A model generated the notes under the pieces. It was not told where the DNA came from, searched no databases, and was given only the letters and a program-made list of their open reading frames with translations. Source: Erythroxylum novogranatense (taxonomy: Eukaryota; Streptophyta; Magnoliopsida; Malpighiales; Erythroxylaceae). Taken from it: a DNA stretch of 64,000 bases. The stretch is from contig CM057228.1 of the NCBI GenBank assembly GCA_029891385.1, forward strand, positions 22,654,309 to 22,718,308, written 5' to 3'. Shown here piece by piece: positions 1 to 12,945 of this stretch. Position 1 is the first letter of the stretch. Each line of letters begins with the position of its first letter. The position numbers were made by a program, and so were the translations under genes.

Positions 1-1950
1 CAAAACACGCCTCACTCAATACTCTACCCGAAAGTAGAAGTTAAACGAAGAGAATTAAAAAAATACATCAAAACGAAGGGAACTAAAAGAACACATCAAA
101 CCTTCACGTTCCACAACATTTTCAAGCCTTGAACTTACAAAATAAATAGAAAATTTAGCCCCAAATATTCAGGTAATCAATGAGAACTGAAGTTAATTTT
201 AATTGTCTTCTTCCACATTTTAAGGAGCTGAAGGTTTCTACTCATTTTCATTTTCTAGTTGAGAAAAACATGGAGCTGATCGAATCAAGAATCAGACCAC
301 AAAACCCTGATTCTGAAGATGTCCCACTTCAACAAACTTTCAAGGTAAAACGAGGAACGTTGGGCCACATTCAAGATAACTTGCGAGCTTAACTACACTT
401 CAGCTTCTCCCAGTTCCCCAGGGCATGTTGGATTTCCTCATCAGCTCATCAGACTCTTATCCTACAGTCACAACAAAAGACAAACTATACGTACAGTGTT
501 ATACAAACTGTGGAAGGAATGTGAACTATTCTGTTAGCTGGCATGTAAGCGACCAAATCTTTTCTGCATATATTTTTGACTTCTCGCACTTCACATGCTT
601 CCTTGTTAAAATCAAACATCACCCTCCCTATATTTATTGTCCTGAGTCCTGACAACGACTTACAAGCTTTTTTCTTTTCTTCATATACTTTCACAGCTGC
701 TTTGCTTATAATTCTATTCCTCTTTAATTTCCTTATGCTGTTCTCTACCAAAAGCCGTATGCAAAGCGTGGCAGTTCCGGTGACGACAACTTGTAGTCAC
801 CACTGAGTATTAGATTACCCACTTTTCCTTTTTCTTTTTTTTTTCTCCCTGTACTTTCTGCGTTGGCTAAAAGTGGAAGTTGATGATAACGTATAATGTA
901 AGAACTTATTGCTTAATGAACCTACAAGAGAGTTGGTGAACTTTGGGACTCGTGTCCTCTGACCCCTGCACTAGATTATCTTACTTATATAATCTTGCAT
1001 ATTAAAACCTACTTTATGTAGCAAGCTCCCGCATTTTTACCACCTACATATACAGATGTATGTGCTTTTATATGATAATGTGTCGTCTAAGAAGATATGT
1101 AAACCCAAGAGAGCACATAGCTCTTGACTCTCAACGTCAAGTACATCTTTTTCAGTAAAAAATCAATGCAAGATCATGAACAGGATTATGTCAACATATT
1201 ACAAAGACGAGAGAGCAAATACAATCATTCTCACATATTTCTACTACAAATTTAAGGGAGATAATAATAAATATATGCCTATTTTGGGGTTGGAGAGGCA
1301 ATAAATAGAGGACATTGAGTTTAAATTCTTTTAAGAATTTAAGAATTAAGTAGTAAATTCATCAAATAAATTATTTTAAAATGTATAGTTAATTGACAAT
1401 TATTTATTATTAAAATTATCCTTTTATCAAAAGAAAAACAATTATATGTATATAACGATAATGAGATGACGAATTTAAAGCATTTGGAATTTTCGATTCC
1501 TGGAAACGACCTTACTCACCGTCGCTCTGTCCGTGTCTCAGTGTAACTGTTTGTGACCAACAAGAAGGCTGTGTATCATCACGTAAAAGATTAAAGAGCG
1601 GGTTGAGTCAACTAGGGGAACAAGCACAGGGCTCGAGATAAGTATGAGACAGGTAAGAAGAGGGTATACAATTATTGGGACTCGCACACTGTCATTCACT
1701 TTCTCTTTTCCGCGGCCAAAGAAAGAAAATATTATATACACATGTGACCATATATAAAACATACTGTAAAGATATTATACTTTACTGTAACAAGACTTGA
1801 ATGCCTGCTAGTGAACTCTTATCCCAACGCGCATGGCACAGAAGAGAGAAGCTTCAACTACTGAGTTGCCGCAGGCATGCATCTTGTACGGCTGTTACCC
1901 AAGGACAATGTCAATCTTTTTACACAAAAACAAAGTTGTGTAAATAAAAC
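1..1950. other. Intergenic DNA, no gene seen
   Basis: Short open frames exist on both strands but none shows a recognisable domain, codon bias or splice context. The composition is AT-rich and typical of plant intergenic DNA. I see no RNA gene here. Confidence 0.6.
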
Positions 1951-1959
1951 TAACACACT

Positions 1960-2900
1960 CGCGATATTATGAATATCGTATCAAGTTTAATATCGGATTA
2001 AATTCTGGAATATAACTATACTGGTATCGATTGGTATCGGATACTATTTTGAAAATTTTTTAAATTTGTAAAATAGTTCTTAAATTTTTTAAAAATTATA
2101 AAATAGTTCATATTAGTATATTATATACTTGTACTGTATATTTTACTAATTTACTCTTTACATCAACCATGCTTTCAAAAATCTTAATAATACATAATAC
2201 GACAATTAATATGAAATAACAATCATTTTAAATATTTTATATATAAATAATAACCACAATTAATATAAATAAAGACAATTATCATCATATAATTATAAAA
2301 TTAAGAATAATACAAAGTATTTAAAATATTATAATAATACAAAATATTTTTAAATTTATAAAATTGTCCCTGAATTTTAATAATTATTAATAAATATAAT
2401 TAATTTTAAAATATATAAATTTTGATTTAATAACTGAAAATATATAAAATAAATATTTGTTTATAAATAATAATTTTAAAATTATTTATTTCTTAAAATA
2501 AATAATTTTAAAATTATTATTTATAAACTCATTTATTAGTATTTATTAATAAATATTATATAAAATATTTAAATAAATTTAAATAAAAATAATTTATTAG
2601 TAATAAAAATAAAATAATTTTTTAAGTTTTATTTAATTGATAATTATTATTAGTGATAAAATATTTATTATTATTTTAAAAGCTTTGAAAAAAAGGGAGG
2701 GGAAGAGAGGTAGGAGGGAGGGAGGAAAATTTTGATAATTTTTTAAAATTTTCAGATCTTGACGATGATTTGATCGGTATTTTAAATACCAAATAAGAAT
2801 GCAAACAAAATTGGCCGATACTAACTGGTATTTTGTACCGATACCGTATATACTCATACCGGTACCGATTTTCGGCCGGTACAGTACGGTAATCAAAACA
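1960..2900. repeat. AT-rich repeat flanked by GGTATCG/CCGGTACC-rich ends
   Basis: An extremely AT-rich core (about 2050-2750) is bounded on each side by sequence rich in GGTATCG, CGATACC and CCGGTACCG words (1970-2045 and 2775-2892). The flanks run roughly as inverted copies of one another, with many differences, so this looks like a degenerate non-autonomous DNA element. No coding capacity is seen. Boundaries are approximate and I could not identify a target-site duplication. It could instead be a decayed fragment of a larger element. Confidence 0.4.
2459..2528. repeat. Perfect palindrome, 33-bp arms with 4-bp spacer
   Basis: The left arm (2459-2491) and right arm (2496-2528) are exact reverse complements separated by the four bases CTTA. 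The arms are almost pure A/T and begin and end with GTTTATAAAT / ATTTATAAAC. The structure lies inside the AT-rich repeat and could extrude as a cruciform or fold as an RNA hairpin. No gene is attached to it. Confidence 0.85.
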
Positions 2901-3036
2901 ATGCACACAGGATTAGAATACAGTAACAGAAACAGACAATCTCGTTCCCTGGTCTTCTTTTATGCTAACCTATACATTAATTGCTTCTTCTTTTATGTAC
3001 ATTAATTAACTTAATGTCAATTCTATGAGTAGTTAT

Positions 3037-4309
3037 TGTTAAGTTGTGTATTATGATATTTTAGACATTATTTGTAATTTGACATCTCTAATTATTTGAA
3101 GAAGATTATTGTGATGAGTATTTTATCTTAGGTGAGACTCTTTACAGATGAGGTTTATTTAGAATAAAAATCTCAATCATGATAAGATTTAATTGAAATC
3201 AAATCACCATATCTTGACTAAGATTAGATATAAAATTTTGGTGATTTTTGGACTTTTATTTGAGAGCCTGTTTTGGAGATAAAGGTTATCTAATTTGGTT
3301 GAATTTTTGGAGATTTTTTTTACCATTGCAGTTGGGATTGTGGCTATGATTTATGTGATATGTGGGTTGTAGTGTTGTGGCTTTTGGGTGAATTAACGAT
3401 AGGCAATGTGTGACTTTGAAGCTAAAATTTTATGATTTTTAATGATATTTTGCAACTGATTTTATGATATAATTATCCAACTTGGCAGTTGTGTTTCTTT
3501 GGCTTTGAGAGACCACTGTTGGGATGTTCTATTGCAGAGTGTGTGAATTTTTTGCATAGCTAAGCTGTTGTTTTTTAGGGAAAACATACAGAAAAATTGT
3601 TCCATTGTGTAATTGCATCTCTTTGTATTTCTAATGCATTTTGTGTGGTTCGATGTTATCATTTTAGGCTGTTGTTGTTGTATTTTTGTGTGAAAAACTT
3701 CCAGTAATGTTGGTGTCTTTGCAATCCTTTGTGTATGCATTTCGGTGAAAAAATATTTATTGATTTGAGATATTTTGTGGTAATTGCGTGTGGAATTTTC
3801 AGTGACGATATTGATGTCTCACAACAAATCTTTCAATGGACAACTTCTCTTTCTTTTGTTGATGAAGCAACATATTTAAGGTAGTTGCTTTTTATCTCAA
3901 GTGTTGTCTTTGTTTATGTTGATTATTGTTTAATAACTTGAGTTATTTATTTCGCATTGTTATCATTAAACAATGTTAAGAAAATCCTATGTTGAGGTTA
4001 ACACGAAATGGTCGTGTTATTGGGTGTGAAATACTTTTACGGACAGTAAAGACAAGAGACAATGTCGAGAGTTGAGTGAATCATCTCAGTAAGGCCTTAT
4101 ATAAAATTATTGTCATCAGTGAAAATATTAGGTTGGGTGAGGGCCCCGAAGATGTAGATAAGATGTGTCGAACTATCTTACCAAAATTTGGTGTTAATTT
4201 TTTATTTGCATTTGTGCATTTAATCTTTTTTTGTTTTTGATTGTGCTAAAAATAATTGCGGTAAAATTAGAAATTTCGGAAAACTATTACACCTCTTTGA
4301 AAATTTTCA
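3037..4309 (+). repeat. 5' LTR of the pol-deleted Copia element
   Basis: This repeat begins TGTTAAGTTGTG and ends ATTTTCA. It aligns along its whole length with 7151-8419, with frequent substitutions and small indels. Short open frames inside it are not conserved between the two copies. Confidence 0.8.
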
Positions 4310-4311
4310 GT

Positions 4312-4323
4312 TGGTATTAAAGA
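4312..4323 (+). other. Degenerate primer-binding site (tRNA-Met type)
   Basis: TGGTATTAAAGA starts two bases after the LTR end. It resembles the usual Copia primer site TGGTATCAGAGC with several substitutions. The position fits the family; the match itself is weak. Confidence 0.5.
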
Positions 4324-4339
4324 AGGTCACCAAATCAAA

Positions 4340-6010
4340 ACTTAGTACATCAAGTTGGTGCAAATCCATATTTCGCAAGTATAGTTGTAAAAGAAGGGGC
4401 ATCAATCATCAGGCCACCATTATTAGATGGTTCAAATTATCCTACGTGGAAATCATAGATGAGAGTGTTCATTCAGGCACAAAAAATAAAAGCATGGAAT
4501 TTGATTTTAAATGGCTGGACACAACCAATGATGACTAATGAAAAGGGAGAAACGATGCTTAAAAATGCATATGAGCGGACAAAGGTTGAAGAAGAGAGAG
4601 CTTTTGAAAAATTTCAAGCTCTGCACACCATCTTCAATGTAATTGATGAAGGTAGTTTTGCTATGATATCAGCCTGTGAATCAGAAAAAGAAGTATAGGA
4701 CACTTTACAAACTATACATGAGGGATCAAAATCTATGATAGCCTCAAAACTTCAGATGTTAGCTATGAGATTTGAAGATCTGAAGATGGACGAGAGTGAA
4801 ACTAGTGGAGAATTCCATGAAAGATTGTGTGACATAGCGAATCAAGCACATCAACTTAAGAAGAAATGCCCTAACCTAAAACTGGTTAAGAAGACATTGA
4901 GATCGTTACCTTTGAAGTTCATACTGAAAATTGCAACAATTGAGGAAGCTTATGATATTAATGAATTGTCATTGGATAAGGTAATTGAAATTCTTACCAA
5001 TTTTGAGATGAATATGTTAAAGGGCAAACAGGAGAGGAACAAAAGATTAGCATTGCAAGCCGAGATTGGTAAAGTCGTGAATGACTTCGAAGATGAATCC
5101 GATGAAAATGAGGATATAAAGATATTGACAAGAAATTTCAATAAGTGGTTAAAGAAAGTGAACAAGGATAGATCTGATTTTAGGCAAAACGGTGAGAGCT
5201 TATCAATTAGTAACTTCAAACAGCAAGCTAAAACTTAAAATGATGAAAGAAAAGTGAAGAAAATTCAATGTTATGAGTGTCAAGGCTTTAGACATGTGCA
5301 AGCAGAATGTGCTAGCACCTTAAAGAAGAGAAAAAGAAAGTTATATACAAGCACTTAGAGTGAGAATGACTCTGAATGTGAGTATGGTAGTGAAGAAGAA
5401 TTTATGGGTAGTGTTGTGTTGGTTGTTTTATATATCAAAAGTCCGGTTGCTTACTTAATAGTAACCAAAAAGGAAGTAACTGATAACAAAAACATGAGTA
5501 AATCAAAAAATTATAGGAAAAATGTATATGAATAAGCTCAAAGCTTAATTTCAAATTATGACAGTGGTTCAGAAGATAAAAAGGAAGATATTTATGAATC
5601 CTATGAATTAATGTATGCTAAATGGGTGCAAACGTGCAAAAAGAATGAAAAGTAAAAAAAAACTCTTCTATAAAGAACATCATTCAAGATTTAGAAAAAG
5701 AATTGTTGTCTACAATAGATAAGCTTGATGAAACAAAGTTGAAGGTGATTAGTACGAAAAAAGGAACAAGAATGTTAAATGGAGGCACCGAAAAGTTGAA
5801 AAAGTTGTTGAAAATTGGTAAGACTAAAGGGGATCTTCAATGCATTAGCTATAAAGGTAAATGTTCTAAGTTTAATAATGAGAAAAGTGGTGCAATCAGA
5901 TCTATCCAAGGAGAAATCTCAATGAAGAATCAGAAGTTTATACCTACATGTCACTTTTGTGAGGTTATCGGGCACATAAAGCCGAAATGATACAAGTTGT
6001 TACAAATAAT
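4340..6010 (+). pseudogene. Degenerate Copia gag (UBN2-type) with two zinc-knuckle remnants
   Basis: Reading + from about 4390, the translation carries the start of a Copia gag, then a UBN2-type gag core (about 4560-5030) with the usual helical, Glu/Lys-rich character. A stop interrupts the frame at about 4696. A CCHC-like knuckle (CYEC..FRHVQAEC) lies at about 5268-5310. A stop-riddled acidic stretch follows, and a second knuckle (CHFC..GHIKPK) at about 5950-5988. In its family gag packages the element RNA into virus-like particles. Several in-frame stops (4696, 5236, about 5358 and later) mean this copy cannot make an intact protein. Integrase and reverse transcriptase motifs are absent after 6000. 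Confidence 0.75.
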
Positions 6011-6189
6011 ATTTCAAAGGGCTTAAAACCAAAAATCTAGATTCCCTGCAATGAATTTCCAGCAATAGCCCACGTTACCAAAATATACTTGGGTTAGGAA
6101 GGGTCAATTACAAGCACAAAGATATAGTGAAGGAAAAACAAGAAATTGTCTAGATTCACAGTTAGTTGTTATTAGTAAAGAAATTGTTT

Positions 6190-7150
6190 AAACAGAAGAC
6201 CAATTAGTTGCGTCTGAGGGAGGAATCAACCAGACATCTGATGACAAAGTTAACGTGGTGAGAAATAAGGCCAAGTTTAAATTTCTTCGAGCGGCGCAGG
6301 CGCTGTGTTCTTTAAAATTTCGAAGTATATTGATGTTGTTTATTAAAAACAAAAACAAAAGCAAAAAAGGGGGTTCAAAGGAGTTATCGTCTAGGCTTTC
6401 TGAGCTTTTATTTATAGTTTTTTTAAGTTTCAATTGATTGGTGTGTGTTTGAATTTTTTTTTACTTGTTGAATAGTAAATTTGATGTGAGAATGAGGCTC
6501 TCCTTAATGATTTGAAAGTTTTACTTCTGAATGTTGATGTATGAAGTTATGTCGAGAAAAAGTTGAGGTTTAGTTGGAGAACTGTAGGAAGATTCAAGTT
6601 TTCTATTATTCGAGATTTTCAAATTTTATATTGATTTCTCTATATCGTGGGCTTTATGAATTTGGGCAATTTGTGTTTATATGATTTATGTGAGGAGGAG
6701 ATTGATTAAAGTTGATTATGATTCTTTGAATGCATTTTTAGGATTTATGAATTTAATTAGTCGTATGCGGATGACTTTGATGTGAGTAATGATATGATGG
6801 CTATGTTTTAACTAGTGGTAAATTGTCATCATAGCATGCTTATGATTCTTCTGTTGCACGTATTTTTGATTCTTATGCCTCTTTATTTGCTGAGGTCGGT
6901 CACATTGAAGGCATTATATTGTTTTTAGTAACTGCTCCTTTTAAAGGGAGATTTCAAGATATATGCATGACTATTTGTTTTGTTTTTTGGCATCTTTTTA
7001 TCCTAAGGAGGAGAATGGATCTTATTGACTGATTAAGGGGGAGTTTTTTTTTTAGTTCTCTTGTGGTTTATGAATTCAATGTTATATATCCAATTATCTC
7101 CCTTAGGAGGAGTTTCAATATGTGACAAATAATGTCAAAAAATGGAAGAT
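6190..7150 (+). other. Internal 3' region of the Copia element, non-coding
   Basis: This stretch lies between the gag remnant and the 3' LTR. It holds no recognisable domain, only short frames. Purine-rich runs such as TAAGGAGGAGAATGG (about 7003) and TTAAGGGGGAG (about 7032) are typical of the region just upstream of the 3' LTR in SIRE-like elements. The jump from gag straight to this zone marks the internal deletion. Confidence 0.5.
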
Positions 7151-8419
7151 TGTTAAGTTATGTGTTATAATATTTTGGACATTATTTGTAATTGGACATC
7201 TTTGATTATTTGCGGAAGATTATTATGATGGGTATTCTACCTTAAGTGAGACACTTTGAAGATGAGGTTAATTTGGGATAAAAATCCTAGTCATAATAGG
7301 ATTTAATTAATATCAAATCATATCTTGACTAAGATTAGATATAGAGTTTTGGTAATTTTGGACTCTCATTTGCCAGCCTATTTTGGGGATAATGATTATC
7401 TAAGGTAGCTAAATTTTTGGAGAACCTTTTGACCACTGCAGTTGGGATTGTGGATGGGATTTATTTGATATATGGGCTGTAGTGTTGCGATTTTTGGGTG
7501 AATTAATGATAGGCAGTGTGTGATTTGGAAGATGAAATTTTAAGGCTATCGTTAATGATATTTTGCAACTTATTTTATGATATAATTATCCAACTTGGCA
7601 ACTGCGTTTTCTGGCTTTGAGATACCATTGGGTTGTTTTGTTGTGGAGTGTGTGAATTTTTTACACAATTGAACTATTGTTTTTTAAGGGAAAACAAGCA
7701 GAAAAATAGTTCCAATGTGTAATTGCATTTCTTTGTATTTTTGCTACGTTTTTTGGGTTGGTGTGATCATTTTGGGGAGTTGTTGTTGTTGTATTTTTGT
7801 GTGAAAAACTTCCATCAATCTTAGTGTCTTTGCATGTCTTTGTGTATGACGTTTCAGTGAAGAAACATTTGTTAATTTAAGACGTTTTGTAGCTATTGTG
7901 CGTGGAATTTTCAGTGACGATGTTGAAGCCTCACAACAAATCTTTCGATAGAAAACTTCTCGTTCTTTCATTGAAGAAGCAACATATTTAGAAGAGTTGC
8001 TTTTTATCTCAAGTGTTATCTTTGTTAATGTTGGTTATTGTTTAATCATTTAAGATGTTTATTTCGTATCGTTATTATTAAATATTGTTGAAAAATCCTC
8101 TGTTGAAGTTAGCACGAGATGGTCATATTATTAGGTGTGAAATACTTTCACGAATAATGAAGACGAGAGATAGTATCAAAGCTTGAATGAGTCGGTTCAG
8201 TAAGGCCTTGTATAAAACTATTGTCATAAGTGAAAGTATAAAGTTGGGTGAGAGCTTCATAGATATAGGCAAAATGTGTCGAACTGCGTTATCAAATTTC
8301 AATGTTGATTTTTTATTTGCATTTGTGTGTTTAATTTTTTTTATTTTTAATTGTGTTAGAAACAAATGCGGCCAAATCAAAAATTTTGCAAAATTGCTAC
8401 ACCCTTTCAAAAAATTTCA
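7151..8419 (+). repeat. 3' LTR of the pol-deleted Copia element
   Basis: Begins TGTTAAGTTATG and ends AATTTCA, and is collinear with 3037-4309. It is followed by GTTAG, close to the GTTAT that precedes the 5' LTR. Confidence 0.8.
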
Positions 8420-8742
8420 GTTAGGTTTTTACTTGAGGACTTAAGCCAAATTTGTGTGTGTAGTGGTGGAATTAAAGGTGGTTCAATTAAGAAATCCAAA
8501 AGTTATCTGGAGCTAGCTTAGATAAAATTAAAAAAAGTTGTAAATATGAAAACAATTTAATCAATACTATTCTAAAGATGACGATCTTTGGTTCAAATAA
8601 AAATTTGAATGAAAGAAAATTAAATAAGACAATTATCATTTTGCAAAAAATAAATTATAAGAAAGATCTAATTAACTTCGACGAAATTCTGTTCAATTTG
8701 AGCTACAATCATATAACTTAGTTGAGATAAAAAGATATAGGC

Positions 8743-9010
8743 CCTATTTGACAATTAGCGGATTGTATTAACTGTTAGCTGATTTTATCACCGGTTAGCT
8801 AAAAACGAATTAATATTGTTGATTTGACTAGTAAATAACATCGTCTGTTTATTTAAAGAATTTTGATCAAATTAGCTGTTTATTATTAATTGTTTATGCG
8901 TAAAATAACTTATGAGAGTATGACTTAAAAAAAATTTATAAGGACATAAGTATTAGTTGTTTATATCTTAATATTTCTTTAAATACTCTTATAAGAATTT
9001 AGTAAAACAA
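8743..9010 (+). repeat. hAT/MITE-like dispersed repeat, copy 1
   Basis: The block starts near GGCCCTATTTGACA and contains TTAGCTGATTTTATCA, TTTGACTAGTAAATAACATC and an AAAATAACTTATGA word. The same series of words occurs in the opposite orientation at about 20600-20862. GGCCC..TTTG ends with TTAGCTGAT words are typical of plant hAT-derived non-autonomous elements. The right end may lie near 9950, but I could not fix it. Confidence 0.5.
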
Positions 9011-9655
9011 AATAAGTTAACACTATCATTTTCTCCAATATCTTTCATCAAGCCTTAAAAACATTGAAAGCCCTCTCAATGTAACTTATCAATGATGAAT
9101 GAGTTCGATTAAAAACTTTTCGAGATCTTCTTAAATTTGCAAGGGTCAATTGAAGAACTTGAGAGATCACTAAAATGCCACTAAAAATAAGTTTCGGAAT
9201 GGGTTTGGTTAGATCACATTAAGAGTTTTTCCTTAAATGCAACACTAACAAACTTAATATGAAATTGAGTTTGTAAAATGATATCGATTTAATTTTAATT
9301 TAAGTAAATATAAATTTTAATTTTAATTTTAATTTTAAAATTTTAAAATTTTAAACTATATTTTTAATAAATTAAATTAATTTTTTAAAAAATGGTTTGT
9401 ATTAATCTCTTAAATTTTAAACTTAGATAAAAATAATTAATTTAAATTTGATTTGTTAATTTTAAATTGAACACAATATACAAGTGATAATAATATTATA
9501 TACTAAATATTAATATAAAAGGAACTGGGTCTATACAAAAGTAATTAATGTAATATAATTAGAGAAATTTTTGAAAATTTAAATTTTTTATTAAATATTA
9601 TAAAATTTAATTTAAATATTAACTTCTTAAAATTTGTATAAATTAAGTCAATTTT

Positions 9656-9716
9656 ATATCTCCATCTCCATCTCTATCTCTATCTATCTTTATCTTTGTA
9701 TCTGTCTCTATCTCTT
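9656..9716 (+). repeat. TATCTC/CATCTC microsatellite
   Basis: About ten imperfect copies of a hexamer of the form TATCTC or CATCTC, ending in TATCTTTG- and TGTCTC-type variants. Simple-sequence DNA with no further structure seen. Confidence 0.85.
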
Positions 9717-9719
9717 TGA

Positions 9720-12216
9720 GTAATTTGTAATAACTTTTGTATATAATAGTATTTTATTCCTTAGTTTATTAGTTTATGAAGTAAAACGCTCCTCATAGTA
9801 GCGTTTTCAAAATTAGTGGATTGAGTTTAATTCGTCAACTCAGTCAGCTAATTATAAAACATAATTATCAGTTGTTTGATATAGTCAAAAAGTTAAAACA
9901 TTTTAATCTGCCAAAAAATAACTAATAAGTCATTTAAGGCAATATTTTTTATTTTTCAATAACTTAAATTTGAGACAACTTGAATTAAGCTCCTACGCAT
10001 TCATTGTCTTGATTTGAACACCCTATATTTCAATTGAGATTTGTTGCTACATAAAACAGATGTCAAGAAGTTAATTTTTCCTATTGACTATAGTTGCATA
10101 AATTCACATAGGTAAAAAGAGTTTCTATACTAAATAAGAATAAGGTTCTGTATTATTGAACCTTCACAAATTTTACATCTCATAAGATTTCTAGTAGATA
10201 TTGTTGTTTCTGTTGACTATAGTTGCATTAATTAACAAAATAGTTAGTCTTTTAATTATTATGGGAAGTAAGTTCTTCAATTCTTTACAAATTCAATTCG
10301 CAAATCATTGCACGCCACTATACGTTTATAACAGGCAAGAAGAGCTTATAATATCATTTTTTGTAATTTCTTTCCTTTCCATAATCAAATAGCTTAAGTA
10401 AGAAATATTTTTAATAGCAATCTTGCCTTTGGACCCTCTATTTGGCAACTAATGTTACTGATTTAATCACTTTATGTCGAATCAAATTGAGTTAGTGGGT
10501 TAGAAAAGGATTTGATTGATGCCGAAAAGAAGGAATCTTCCTGGTAGTTTAATATTTTCTCACCTGCTGCTTTATTCTGCTTTCAATTGATGCATCAGAC
10601 TTTCCTTTCTTGTAAAAGACGTAAGAGGGCACTAATTTATTGACTGTTTGCTTTCCGTTAATTGCCCCACGAACTCCTGATTTTGGATGATTTGACTTCC
10701 GTTATTCTTACTTAATTGTGTTTAGACGTTAGTTGAGATATGACTTCTTTAGCTAAATAGGTACTGGAAGATCCAATCTCTCATATGACATGACACAAAA
10801 GTATTATACCTTTTATTTTTACTTACAAAACAGTTAAGTTTGTTCCTGGTGTAACTATTTGACATGAATTTTCAATATCTGAAGTTAAAAGACCGCAAGA
10901 GATGGAACGATTATGTTAAATTTCAGTTTTATTTTTTGGTTTCATTTCCATGGTGGGTTCAAATTCTTAAATTAAGGAGCTATATTATACATTGGCAGTT
11001 TTGAAAAAAAATCACAAATTCAATATAAAATTTTATTTTTGACACAATTTTATATTTTATCAAAAGTTGATCACCTTAATATTCATATGTTAATTTTTCT
11101 AATGTAGTAGTAAAAGTTTAACAGATTTTTACTGTCGTATCTTTGTTATCTATTAGTTTCATTTCTATGGGTCGTGTTTGTTTCTTTCAAGAGTCATGCT
11201 CTTTTACTTGAACCATCATATCCTTTGGTTGTTTTGATGGAAGATAACAAGGCATATATAAAGATTGAGTCCCTATGCTTAACAATGATTCTGCATACAC
11301 CATTATTTGCATTTGTTAAAAGCTTAGAAGAACCCTCTCACATTTCTTCAAGATCTCTCAACATCAATGACATGAGGTATGTAATAATATTCCGTATTTT
11401 ATTTTTATAATAGACATGTATACAGATTATTATCATGTCTAACAATCCTAACAGCATAAATGTCTTTTAAAGGTTCCTAATTAATCTTTTGATAAACAAA
11501 TAAAGTTTGGATAAAAATTAAAATTCTTGATGTTTCATGTTCGTGACTTCCCTTAATGACATTGTCGTCCTTCCAGTTTTCCCTTTGTTACGTGTTTCCT
11601 CTGACATATTTAAGTTCTGAGGCTTAATAATGTGCAAGATAAAAAGGGTTATTAGAATATCAGAGAGGGTAGAATTTTCTTTAAATTTAGGTTCCGCAAG
11701 AGGATCTTCTTTTAGTAAACCACAAATTAATTACTACATGATTGAGTTGGGTCTACTTCAATTACCTTTGTGAGGTCTTGTTATGCTTTAATCTAAACGT
11801 AGCTAAGCTTTTGGAGACGACAGTATGTTTTGTCGTCTGAAAATGCAACTATGATGGCTGTCCCCTTCAATACAACCATAACTTGTTTATTTTAATGAAA
11901 AGGATCACTGGTGGGTTTTTCTTATTCAGGAAAATACGCAATTTAACTTGTTCTTAGTTTAGGAGAGTAAATCAGTTTTACTTAAAATACCATTATCTCT
12001 TTTTAGAATAATTTTTTAAACCTTTTCCTTGTAAATCTCAAAAGGCAATTAATTGTCTTTTCTATACTTCAAAAGAACTAGTGAAACTCAGATTTATTAG
12101 TAAAAAATTTCATTAAATGCAAAATTCGACATATGCAATCTTAGTTCTAATTAATTGAAGGGTTATTTTAAGAAATAGTAATTTCATTTTGACAAACGAA
12201 TGTGTATTTCATGCCT
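9720..12216. other. Intergenic DNA, no gene seen
   Basis: AT-rich sequence with only short random frames, such as 10201-10392 and 11174-11410, that show no domain. It ends at the AATAT target-site copy (12217-12221) of the neighbouring Copia element. Confidence 0.6.
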
Positions 12217-12221
12217 AATAT

Positions 12222-12841
12222 TGTTGGGAAAATCGGGTATTTTTTCCTCTAAGGTAAATAACTAGTGAAATGAACCGATTCAGTAATACCCAGGAAAGAC
12301 CGCCAAATAGTCTTCTAAGACAGTATTACCATTCCACGTAAGATCCCAGGAAAGGACGGAGGGGTCACAAACGGTCCCACTTAAAACCCGGCCTCCTAGA
12401 CAGAAATTACGTGCACGGTGTATTTATCACAACCTAAACCCGTGTACACACACGAACAATAAATACACCCAAATAAATTGAACACAACACTACAAATATA
12501 CCCGACAAATAATATTGAATAATATAAATGCGGAATAAATAAAAGAGATAAGGAAAGAACACACCCGAAACTTGATAACGGAGTTCAGCCAATTTTGCCT
12601 ACTTCTCCGAGCACCACTTAGGCAGCCTGCTCTTATTAAGAAGAGAATACTAAATTTGATACGTATACAGCTTTGGTGTATTTATCAAATATTTTTGGGA
12701 TGGTATTGATTAGGAAGGGGAGGAGTTATTTTATAACTTCAAAAACTCCTCCCATCTTCATCTCCTTCTAATATGGGATAGGAATTGTGCCATTAAAAGT
12801 CAAAAATACCATGCCTATCAAAAAGTCAACAAAATACAACA
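12222..12841 (-). repeat. 3' LTR of the Copia element
   Basis: Direct repeat of 17026-17644. It is on the downstream side because the element is transcribed leftward. Confidence 0.95.
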
Positions 12842-12856
12842 AATCTCCACCTTGGC
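12842..12856 (-). other. Polypurine tract of the Copia element
   Basis: On the minus strand a purine-rich run, AAGGTGGAGATT, directly abuts the TGTTG start of the 3' LTR. In this family that is the site priming plus-strand DNA synthesis. Confidence 0.7.
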
Positions 12857-12945
12857 ACAATTTCTGGTCCCACCAAATGCATGCATAATTCATCCTCCCA
12901 ATCAAAACAGCCTTTGTAGTGCTTCTAATTTGCGCCCTCAGGCGC

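Larger units (their letters stand above)
3037..8419 (+). mobile_element. Old Copia LTR retrotransposon, pol deleted (SIRE/Maximus-like)
   Basis: Two related ~1.27-kb direct repeats (3037-4309 and 7151-8419) both begin TGTTAAGTT and end TTTCA. They enclose only 2.8 kb of internal DNA. A weak tRNA-Met-type primer site follows the left repeat. The 5-bp flanks are GTTAT and GTTAG, a target-site duplication with one mismatch. The internal part keeps a gag and two zinc-knuckle remnants, but no protease, integrase or reverse transcriptase is visible; intact relatives have about 4 kb of pol. The LTRs differ at many sites and by indels, so the insertion is old. The gag layout, with a long tail after the first knuckle and a second knuckle of the CHFC..GHI type, points to the SIRE/Maximus lineage by family knowledge. 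Confidence 0.8.

Noticed and set aside
485..751. 88-codon minus-strand frame near the left edge
   Set aside because: No domain, no splice or start context, and an overlapping frame of equal length on the other strand.
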